This document shows, one piece after another, positions 33,329 through 40,413 of a stretch of 64,000 nucleotides of DNA. Each line of letters begins with the position of its first letter. Within the stretch, counting starts at the first letter, position 1. Both the position numbers and the translations under genes were made by a program. Location: NCBI RefSeq assembly GCF_003254525.1, contig NZ_QFYS01000005.1, positions 248,001 to 312,000 on the forward strand, read 5' to 3'. The notes under the pieces were generated by a model. That model did no database searches, had not been told where the DNA came from, and worked only from the letters and a program-made list of their open reading frames with translations. This DNA comes from Phenylobacterium kunshanense. Its GTDB lineage: Bacteria; Pseudomonadota; Alphaproteobacteria; Caulobacterales; Caulobacteraceae.

Positions 33329-34279
33329 TCACCGCAGCCATTTTTTGCCCGGCCGTCGCCGGGCCAGCCGCTGCAGGCGGGTGAGGGGGGCGAGGCGGTG
33401 GCGGAGGGCGCGGGCGCTCAGGCCGGGGTGGTCCTGGACGGCGTCGGCCATCAGGTCGGCGATGAGCTCCTCGCGGTCGTCGTAGGCGGCGGCGAGGCGG
33501 CGGGCGAAGTCGGAGTCCTGGGCGATCCAGGCGCAGAGGGTGCGGCGGGGCGGCAGGCCGTGGCGGCCGGCGGCGCTGCCGACCGTGTGGCCCTCGCGGA
33601 TCGCCTCGATCAGGGGCGGGAGCGCGGCGTGGCGGCGGGCCCGGGCGCGGACCGAGCGGGCCATGCGGGTGGCGAAGCGGAGGGCGGCGTCGAAGTCGGG
33701 CTGGGCGCGGCGCCAGGCGAGGATCACCGGATAGGCGGGCATGGCCGGATCGGCCCGGCGCAGGCGCTTGAGGGCCGTGCCGCGGGCGACGCGCAGCACC
33801 ACCTGGTCGGCGAGGTCGGGGTCGAAGACGCCCGCGACCGGCGGGGCGACGGCGTTCGGTCGGTGGGGGCCGGGGGTCTTCAGGAGCTGGGCGCGGAGGG
33901 CCTGGCGGTCCTTGATGATGCGGCGCGCCTCCTCCCCGAACGCGATCTGGGTCCGCATCCAGTGGCGGATGGTGGCGACGCTGGGCATCGCCGGGTCGGC
34001 GCCGATGACGCGGAGCGGCTGGCCGGCCGCCAGCCGGGCGAGCACCTGGTCGGCGGCGCCCGCGCGGAACATCCGGCTGCGGACGAAGAGGCCGGTGGCG
34101 CGGGCGGCGGCCAGGCCCTCGGCGAAGGCCGGGTCGGCGGCGGTCCAGCGCGAGACGGTGGCCACGTGGACGCCGTGGTCGGCGCAGACGGCCTGGGTCT
34201 GCTCCCCCGCGGCGACCCGGCGGAGGATCTCGGCCTTGGCTTCGGCGCGGCGGATGGCGAGGTCGCGGGAGGCGGTCAT
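33329..34279 (-). CDS. protein of four tandem terminase-small-subunit-like helix-turn-helix units
   Basis: 316-aa very basic protein made of four related units at about residues 16-62, 77-125, 158-208 and 222-280. Each starts with a helix and a Gly (RRVAAGEQ, ARLAAGQP, LRVARGTA, EAIREGHT), then an HTH-like segment ending in a W and xxDxxFxxxL. Examples are TVSRWTAADPAFAEGL, TIRHWMRTQIAFGEEA, VILAWRRAQPDFDAAL and TLCAWIAQDSDFARRL. The last unit with YDDREELIADLMADAV resembles Sf6-type phage terminase small subunits. No other phage genes are present. It may be a DNA-binding regulator derived from a terminase. An upstream in-frame extension is unlikely; ATG 34279 is chosen. Confidence 0.7.
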   Translation of the reverse strand: MTASRDLAIRRAEAKAEILRRVAAGEQTQAVCADHGVHVATVSRWTAADPAFAEGLAAARATGLFVRSRMFRAGAADQVLARLAAGQPLRVIGADPAMPSVATIRHWMRTQIAFGEEARRIIKDRQALRAQLLKTPGPHRPNAVAPPVAGVFDPDLADQVVLRVARGTALKRLRRADPAMPAYPVILAWRRAQPDFDAALRFATRMARSVRARARRHAALPPLIEAIREGHTVGSAAGRHGLPPRRTLCAWIAQDSDFARRLAAAYDDREELIADLMADAVQDHPGLSARALRHRLAPLTRLQRLARRRPGKKWLR

Positions 34280-34400
34280 GATGGGAACAAAATAGGAACA
34301 TATTCGCGCGGGGCAAGGGGTGGCGCGGCAGGAGGCCACGGGGGGACGCCTCGCCCGGGCCTTGCCTGCGCCGGGGCGCGGGGGCCATCTGGGGGGCGTG

Positions 34401-34832
34401 ATGTTCCGGAGCCGCCCCCTGATCCGCGCCGCGGCGATTGGCCTGGGCGCCGTCGTCGCCCTGTCGACCGGGGCGGCGGCGGGCGCGGCCGCGCGGGCGG
34501 GCGGGCCGGAGGCCGCCAAGGCGGAGGTGGAGGCGGGCCGCAAGCTGTTCATCCGCTGCGCCGCCTGTCATGCGACCCGGTCCGAGGGGAGCGGCTTCTT
34601 CGCCGGGCCGCACCTGGCCGGGGTGGTCGGGCGGCCGGCGGCGTCGGTGGCAGGGTTCGCCTATTCCGCCGAGCTGAAGGCGCTGGGGATCACCTGGACC
34701 GAGGCCGAGCTGGACCGCCTGCTGACCGCGCCGCAGTCGGTGGTTCCGGGGCTGTGCCTGCCGTTCACCGGCTTTCCCAAGGCGGCGGACCGGAAGGCGA
34801 TGATCGCCTATCTGAAGTTCACCGCACCCTGA
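34401..34832 (+). CDS. class I-type cytochrome c with non-canonical sixth ligand
   Basis: 143-aa exported c-type cytochrome. A signal segment (residues about 10-30) precedes the heme motif CAACH in KLFIRCAACHATRS. GPHLAGVVGRPAASVAGFAYS follows as in cytochrome c2 relatives (normally GPNLxGVxGR). At the position of the axial Met, where homologues read PGTKMxF, this protein reads VPGLCLPFTGF. The Met is Leu and a Cys is adjacent. No other Met occurs near; the C-terminal helix KAMIAYLK is intact. It is followed by the DUF1800/DUF1501 genes. Either heme ligation is unusual or the heme is five-coordinate. Confidence 0.88.
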   Translation: MFRSRPLIRAAAIGLGAVVALSTGAAAGAAARAGGPEAAKAEVEAGRKLFIRCAACHATRSEGSGFFAGPHLAGVVGRPAASVAGFAYSAELKALGITWTEAELDRLLTAPQSVVPGLCLPFTGFPKAADRKAMIAYLKFTAP

Positions 34833-34972
34833 GCGGCTGAGCGGGGAGGCGTCCGGACGGGCCGCCGCGCCTTCGTCGCGGGAACCCGGCGGTTCGGCGC
34901 AAGGGCGGTGACGGCGCAGCTTCGTGCGTTCAATCGGGGCGGCAGTACCCACTGCCTAGAGTTGCGCCCGTC

Positions 34973-36670
34973 ATGTCCAACACAGTCGCCAAGGGGGCCG
35001 CGGCCGCCCTGGCCGGGGGAGCCATCGTGGGCGGGGTGCTGGCCTATAACGCCAGCCACTTCGCCGCGCCGGAAGCGCCCGCCGCCGCCGTGCCCGCCGA
35101 GACCGCCGACGCGGTGCGGCTGGCCAAACAGGCCACCTTCGGCCCCACCAAGGCGGTGGTGGACGCGATCGTGGCGCAGGGGCCCGAGGCCTGGGTCGAC
35201 GGCCAGCTCGCGACGACGGGCAGCACCTATGCCGACTTCACCGGCTCCACCTACGCCAAGCCGACGTGCGAGGGGGCGGCGGACGTGGCGCTGTGCATCC
35301 AGACGAAGTTCCGCGCCCAGCCGGTGGCGATGCGGTTCTACCAGAACGCCCTGACCAAGCCGGACCAGTTGCGCCAGCGGGTGGCCTTCGCCCTGTCGCA
35401 GATGATCGTGGTGTCGGGGATGAAGGTGGAGTCCACGGCCGGGATCGCCGCCTTCCAGCAGGCGATGTTGACCAACGCCTTCGGCAACTATCGCACCATC
35501 CTGCGCGAGGTGACGCTGAGCGCGGCGATGGGCGACTATCTGGACCTGGCCGGGTCGAACCGGACGCAGCCGAACCAGAACTATGCGCGCGAGCTGCTGC
35601 AGATCTTCTCGATCTATCCCTCGCAGCTGCGGATCGACGGGACGGTGGTGACCGACGCGCGCGGGGCCAGCGTGCCGACCTATACCGAGGCCGACGTGGA
35701 CGGGGTGGCGCGGGCGCTGACCGGCTGGACCTATGCGCGCTACGGCTCGACCTCGGTCCCGTTCCACGAGCGGCCGCGGAACTATGCGGTCCCGATGGTG
35801 CAGTTCCCGGCCAGCTACGACGCCTTCGACCCCGGGGCGAAGACGTTCCTGGGCGTGACCGTGCCGGCGGGGGCCACGCCCCAGCAGAACCTGGACGCGG
35901 TGGTGGACGCGGCGTTCAACCACCCGAACGTCGGGCCGTATGTGGCCAGGCAGCTGATCCAGCACCTGGTCACCTCGAACCCCTCGCCGGCCTATGTGGC
36001 CAGGGTGGCGGGCGTATTCAACGACAACGGCGCCGGCGTGCGCGGCGACCTGAAGGCGGTGGTGCGGGCGATCCTGCTGGACGCCGAGGCGCGGGGGCCG
36101 GTGCGGACCGACCCCGACTACGGCAAGCTGAAGGAGCCGGTGCTGTACCTGACCAGCTTCCTGCGGCTGATGGGGGCGACGGGGGACGGCTTCTTCCCCT
36201 ACGCCCGCGGGCACGACCTGAACCAGAAGGTGTTCGAGGCGCCCAGCGTCTTCAACTTCTACCCCTGGGACTATCCGCTGCCGCAGGGCGGCGGGCTGGT
36301 CAGCCCCAGCACGAAGCTGACCGGCGGCGGGCTGGACTTCGAGCGGCACAACTTCGCGTTCCACTACACCCTGCTGGACAGCATCCTCGGCACGGGGCGC
36401 GACTACCAGGCCAACCCCGCGCTCGGCTCGAAGAGCGGGACGAAGGTGAACTGGAAGCAGTGGGAGACCTTCGGGACCAACGTCGACGGGATGATCGACC
36501 AGATGGACCTGCTGATGCTGGCCGGGAGCATGACCGCCGAGCAGCGGAGCGCGCTGAAGGCGGCGATGCTGGCGGTCACCGACGGGACCGGCTCGGCCCT
36601 GGCCCGCAAGCGCGCCCAGACCGGGCTCTACATCCTCCTCTCCTCTCCCCAGTTCCAGGTTGACCGGTAA
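34973..36670 (+). CDS. DUF1800 family protein
   Basis: 565-aa DUF1800 protein. It starts with a hydrophobic N-terminal segment (AAAALAGGAIVGGVLAY), suggesting export or membrane anchoring, then AVRLAKQATFGPTKAVVDAI, the standard DUF1800 opening. FALSQMIVVSG, DYLDLAGSNRTQPNQNYARELLQ, VARALTGW and FNFYPWDY are further family blocks. The family nearly always precedes a DUF1501 gene, as here (4-nt gap). Function is not established; proposed roles concern extracellular polymer or surface structures. Confidence 0.92.
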   Translation: MSNTVAKGAAAALAGGAIVGGVLAYNASHFAAPEAPAAAVPAETADAVRLAKQATFGPTKAVVDAIVAQGPEAWVDGQLATTGSTYADFTGSTYAKPTCEGAADVALCIQTKFRAQPVAMRFYQNALTKPDQLRQRVAFALSQMIVVSGMKVESTAGIAAFQQAMLTNAFGNYRTILREVTLSAAMGDYLDLAGSNRTQPNQNYARELLQIFSIYPSQLRIDGTVVTDARGASVPTYTEADVDGVARALTGWTYARYGSTSVPFHERPRNYAVPMVQFPASYDAFDPGAKTFLGVTVPAGATPQQNLDAVVDAAFNHPNVGPYVARQLIQHLVTSNPSPAYVARVAGVFNDNGAGVRGDLKAVVRAILLDAEARGPVRTDPDYGKLKEPVLYLTSFLRLMGATGDGFFPYARGHDLNQKVFEAPSVFNFYPWDYPLPQGGGLVSPSTKLTGGGLDFERHNFAFHYTLLDSILGTGRDYQANPALGSKSGTKVNWKQWETFGTNVDGMIDQMDLLMLAGSMTAEQRSALKAAMLAVTDGTGSALARKRAQTGLYILLSSPQFQVDR

Positions 36671-36674
36671 TCCC

Positions 36675-38048
36675 ATGGCTCTTTCGCGACGCGACCTCGC
36701 CCGCCTGGCCCTCGGCTCTGGCGCGGCGGCCACCCTGGCCTCGTTCGGCCTCTCCCCCGCCACGGCGCAGAGCGCCGGCGAGTACCGGGCGCTGGTGACG
36801 ATCTTCCTCTACGGCGGCAACGACGGCTGGAACTGCCTCGTGCCGATGGACGAGCGGCACCAGGCGTACGGCGAGCTGCGAGGGCCCTCGCTGGCGATCG
36901 GCAAGGACGAGCTGATCCCGCTGGGCGGGGGCCACCCGTACGGCATGCACCCGGCGCTGGCGCCGCTGAAGCCGGTGTGGGACGCGGGCCACCTGTCGTG
37001 GGTGATGAACGTCGGCACCCTGGTGCGGCCAATCGACCGGGACATCTTCTGGGCCGACCCGAGCTCGCGGCCCAGCAACCTGTCGTCTCACTCCGACGAG
37101 CAGGCGCACTGGCAGAGCATGCGGCCGGGTTCGATCCATCCGGACGGCGTGCTGGGGCGGATGGCCGACCTCCTGCCGCAGGCGACGGCGGCCTCGCCGC
37201 TGGTCTCGACCAACGGGGCGAACCTGGCGCTGCTGGGCCGCGTGGCCTCGCCGCTGATCCTGCCGCTGTTCACCACCTTCGACCGCGTGGGCTGGGACCC
37301 GCAGAACATGGACCCTGCGGTGGTCGCGCGGCGGGCGGCGGCCAACGCCTTCGCGGCGGGCCCGCATCCGACCAAGATCGAGGCGGCCACGGCGGCCGGC
37401 TTCGATCGCAGCTATGCGGCGGCCGACCTGGTGAACCCGATCCTGACCGCCGCCTCGTCGGTGGACCGGCACTTCGAGGAGGACGGCGCCTTCCGCGACA
37501 GCCAGTGCTCGCGCCAGCTCCGCCTGATCGCCCGCACGATCGCCGCGCGCAGCAGCCTGGGCCACGGCAAGCAGCTCTTCTACGCCGGCCAGGGGGACTA
37601 CGACACCCACGCCAACCAGGTGGCCGGCGGCCGGGTGCTGGGGGCGCACGCCGACCTGCTGGCAGACCTGGCGCTCAGCCTGCGCAGCTTCTACGACGCC
37701 ATGGTCCAGCTCGGCCTGGCGGACAGGGTGACGGTGGTCACCATGTCGGACTTCGGCCGGACCTACCGCGGCAACAGCTCGGCCGGCTCGGACCACGCCT
37801 GGGGCAACGTCCACTTCGCCATCGGCGGGGCGCTGAAGCCGCGGGCGATCCACGGGACCTATCCGCGGCAGATCCTGGGCGCCGGCGACGACTCGGAGGG
37901 CGAGGGGACCTTCATCCCGACCCTGGCCAACGAGGAATACATCGGCGCCGCGGCCCAGTGGTTCGGGGTCTCGGACATGAGCTACGTCTTCCCCAACTGG
38001 GGGACGTGGAGCGCCAACGGCCGGGGACCCGTGCCGATGTTCGCCTGA
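36675..38048 (+). CDS. DUF1501 family protein with Tat signal
   Basis: 457-aa DUF1501 protein. The N terminus has a twin-arginine signal (SRRDLARLALGSGAAATLA), so it is exported folded. Conserved segments are VTIFLYGGNDGWNCLVPMD, YDTHANQ and VTMSDFGRTYRGNSSAGSDHAWGN, which resemble the metal-binding alkaline-phosphatase/sulfatase-like fold proposed for the family. It begins 4 nt after the DUF1800 stop. The ATG at 36675 is preferred over the in-frame TTG at 36660, which lies inside the upstream gene. Partner protein of DUF1800; role unknown. Confidence 0.92.
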   Translation: MALSRRDLARLALGSGAAATLASFGLSPATAQSAGEYRALVTIFLYGGNDGWNCLVPMDERHQAYGELRGPSLAIGKDELIPLGGGHPYGMHPALAPLKPVWDAGHLSWVMNVGTLVRPIDRDIFWADPSSRPSNLSSHSDEQAHWQSMRPGSIHPDGVLGRMADLLPQATAASPLVSTNGANLALLGRVASPLILPLFTTFDRVGWDPQNMDPAVVARRAAANAFAAGPHPTKIEAATAAGFDRSYAAADLVNPILTAASSVDRHFEEDGAFRDSQCSRQLRLIARTIAARSSLGHGKQLFYAGQGDYDTHANQVAGGRVLGAHADLLADLALSLRSFYDAMVQLGLADRVTVVTMSDFGRTYRGNSSAGSDHAWGNVHFAIGGALKPRAIHGTYPRQILGAGDDSEGEGTFIPTLANEEYIGAAAQWFGVSDMSYVFPNWGTWSANGRGPVPMFA

Positions 38049-38122
38049 CGGGGGGGCGCTCAGGCCGCGGCGCACAGCCTTGGCCTCGCCATGGTGCGGC
38101 GGGGTCGCTACATGCCTCTCCC

Positions 38123-38977
38123 ATGGACCGCTGTTCCGAAGCCCCGACGGCCCACGACATCGAAGAGCTCAAGGGCCATCCAGGCTTCCGGGCGGCGGTG
38201 GAGACATACTGCGCGGCGAACCTGGCGCGCTATCAGGCGCTGGCGGGGCCGGAGCGCTGGATGGTCAGCGACATGGGGCGCGCGTCCCTGTCGGGCGCGG
38301 TAGTGGTGCTGGACGCCCTGGGCCGTCTCACGCCGCGCGCGCTGCTGGCGTCGCCCCCGGTGACCAAGGGCGAAGTCAGCCGTGGCCGGGCGCGGCTCTA
38401 TCTCCAGCGGGCCGTGGCGAGCGGCCTGATCGTCGCGGCGGACGGCGAGGCGCCCCTGGCCGGGGACGCGGCCTTGGCCGTCACGACGCGGTTCCGCAGA
38501 GTCATGTCCGGCGTGCTGGATCTGCCGCTCGAAGCGGTCGCGAGAATTGCGCCCGAGGTGACGCCGGCGCTCGACCGCCTGGGCGATCGGCCCTTCGTGC
38601 AGGGCGTGGCCCGGCGCGTGGGGGCGATCACGGCCTCTCGACCCGACCTCTTCCCGCTCGACAGCCCTGTCCAGCTCTTCCAGTCGCGCAACGGCGGCTC
38701 GCGCGTGCTCGAAGCCCTGGTGACCTGCCAGGCGCCGGGTCGCGAGCGCCTGCTGGAGCGTTGCGCCTACTCCCACTCAGGCCTGGCCCGCGCGAGCCGC
38801 TGCTCGCGACCGCACGTGATCCAGCTGCTGAGAGACGGCGAGGCCGGCGGGTATCTCAGGAGCGAGGCGGGACGCCTCACCATCGCCCCCATCCTGTCAG
38901 ACGACGTGGAGCGCTATTTCGTCCACCTCTTCGCCACCGTCCGCAGCGCGGCGGCCGCCGCGCTGCGCGAAGGTTGA
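38123..38977 (+). CDS. hypothetical protein with possible helix-turn-helix segments
   Basis: 284-aa soluble protein. Two regions look like winged-helix DNA-binding folds: residues about 60-105 (VTKGEVSRGRARLYLQRAVASGLI) and 215-250 (YSHSGLARASRCSRPHVIQLLRDGEAGGYL). In both, helices are followed by a basic turn and hydrophobic strand. No ligand domain is recognised. It may be a transcription regulator; the DUF1501 gene ends 74 nt upstream. I do not recognise a named family. Confidence 0.65.
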   Translation: MDRCSEAPTAHDIEELKGHPGFRAAVETYCAANLARYQALAGPERWMVSDMGRASLSGAVVVLDALGRLTPRALLASPPVTKGEVSRGRARLYLQRAVASGLIVAADGEAPLAGDAALAVTTRFRRVMSGVLDLPLEAVARIAPEVTPALDRLGDRPFVQGVARRVGAITASRPDLFPLDSPVQLFQSRNGGSRVLEALVTCQAPGRERLLERCAYSHSGLARASRCSRPHVIQLLRDGEAGGYLRSEAGRLTIAPILSDDVERYFVHLFATVRSAAAAALREG

Positions 38978-39069
38978 GAGGGCGCCGCTGCGCCCGCTGG
39001 CAAATCTCTACAGTTGAGGTCCTGGGCGCGAGGCCGGACAAAGCCGCCGACTTTCACGGGAGGCATGTG

Positions 39070-39621
39070 ATGGCGGTGATGACGATGGCGCGGGCGTGGC
39101 GCGCAAAGATGGTCGGCGCCCTGGCTTTGGCGGCGCTGGTCCTGCCTTCGAAGGCGCCGGCGGCGCACGTGCTGTTCACGCTGGACACCGGCGCCGACGT
39201 ACTGGCGTTCACGCTCCCGCAGGCGCCGACCCCCTCGCCGGGCGTGGTGACCACAGACTACTTCGGGTTCTGGAACCTCGACGCGACCCTGAACGACACG
39301 CCAGTGGTCATCGAGCTGATCCAGTTCTGGGCTGGTGGCTTCGCCCGCGGTGGTTTCGACGCCCGTATCAACAGCGCCCTCAGCTTCCATGCGAACGGCC
39401 CCCAGCTCTATTCCGGCCCGACCAACAGCCCGACCTTCCTGACCGGCAGTTTCACGACCCGCGGCGGGGCGTTGAGCATCGAGAGCGTCGGCGCGGCCGT
39501 GCCCGAGCCGGGCGCCTGGGCGCTGATGATCCTGGGGTTCGGCGGCGTCGGCGCCGTGGTGCGCGTACGCCGCAGTCGGACGCTGTCGATCGAGGCCCAG
39601 GCGGCGGCGCACCCCTGCTGA
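39070..39621 (+). CDS. PEPxxWA-CTERM sorting domain protein
   Basis: 183-aa secreted protein. A signal peptide (ALALAALVLPSKAPAAH) is followed by a beta-rich middle region without recognised domain. The C terminus is the PEP-CTERM sorting signal VPEPGAWALMILGFGGVGAV followed by a basic tail (RVRRSR), the PEPxxWA variant of alphaproteobacteria. Such proteins are processed by an exosortase and delivered to the surface or matrix; no exosortase gene is in the window. GGGAGG precedes the ATG at good spacing. GC and codon use match the genome. Confidence 0.88.
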   Translation: MAVMTMARAWRAKMVGALALAALVLPSKAPAAHVLFTLDTGADVLAFTLPQAPTPSPGVVTTDYFGFWNLDATLNDTPVVIELIQFWAGGFARGGFDARINSALSFHANGPQLYSGPTNSPTFLTGSFTTRGGALSIESVGAAVPEPGAWALMILGFGGVGAVVRVRRSRTLSIEAQAAAHPC

Positions 39622-39651
39622 GGCGCGCCGCCGCCGGACCAGGCCGAGCGA

Positions 39652-40320
39652 TCAGCCGCGGAACGGTCGCAGCACCACCTCGACGCGGCGGTTCTGGGCG
39701 CGGCCGGTCTCGGTGGCGTTGCTGGCGATGGGCTGGCTCTCTCCGCGGCCGGCCACGAACAGACGGTCGCGAAGGACGCTGCGGCTGACGAGGTAGCTGG
39801 CGACCGAGGCGGCGCGGCGCTCGGACAGGGACTGGTTGTAGTCGTCCGGGCCGGTGGCGTCGGCGTGGCCGACCACGTCGATCAACGTCTGCGGATAGCG
39901 GTTGAGCGTCTCGGCGAGCTGGTCGAGGGCCGGATAGAAGCGGCTCTGTATATCGGACTGGTCGACGGCGAAGGTAACGTCGGCCGGCATGTTGAGGACG
40001 ATGTCGTCGCCCCGCCGCTCGACATCGACGCCGGAGCCGGCGAGGTCGCGGCGCAGTTCGGCCTGCTGGCGGTCCATGTAGGCCCCGACCGCGCCGCCGG
40101 CCAGGGCGCCGACGCCCGCGCCGATCAGGGCGTTGGTGCGGCCTTCCTCGCTCTTGCTGGTGTTGGTCAGGTAGCCCAGCAGGGCGCCGCCCGCGGCCCC
40201 GGCGAGGACGCCGGTGCGGGTGTTGCTGCGCACGGATTCGCCTGTGTAGGGGTCCATCGTGGTGCAGGCGCCGAGCGCAAACAGGCTGACCAGCCCAACG
40301 GAACCAAACTTCGCAAGCAT
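39652..40320 (-). CDS. OmpA-family lipoprotein with glycine-zipper region
   Basis: 222-aa outer-membrane lipoprotein of the YiaD/OprF-C type. The lipobox is FALGACTT near residue 19. Next is a glycine-zipper segment (GVLAGAAGGALLGYLTNT, then ALIGAGVGALAGGAVGAYM) and a peptidoglycan-binding OmpA domain. The OmpA domain shows DVVGHADATGPDDYNQSLSERRAASVASYL and ETGRAQNRRVEV. It would tie the outer membrane to the cell wall. A possible stress-related envelope gene; no stress promoter match was found upstream. Confidence 0.92.
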   Translation of the reverse strand: MLAKFGSVGLVSLFALGACTTMDPYTGESVRSNTRTGVLAGAAGGALLGYLTNTSKSEEGRTNALIGAGVGALAGGAVGAYMDRQQAELRRDLAGSGVDVERRGDDIVLNMPADVTFAVDQSDIQSRFYPALDQLAETLNRYPQTLIDVVGHADATGPDDYNQSLSERRAASVASYLVSRSVLRDRLFVAGRGESQPIASNATETGRAQNRRVEVVLRPFRG

Positions 40321-40413
40321 TCACCTTCTCCTGGCGGCGGGCGGCACAGCCCTTGACCCGGGCTGAACTCGCAACGGCGAAGGTGGTTCACGGCGAGGTC
40401 CCGGCGTTTGGTG

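Noticed and set aside
33329..34279. Prophage remnant around the terminase-like protein
   Set aside because: No capsid, portal, integrase or lysis genes are near, and the GC matches the chromosome.
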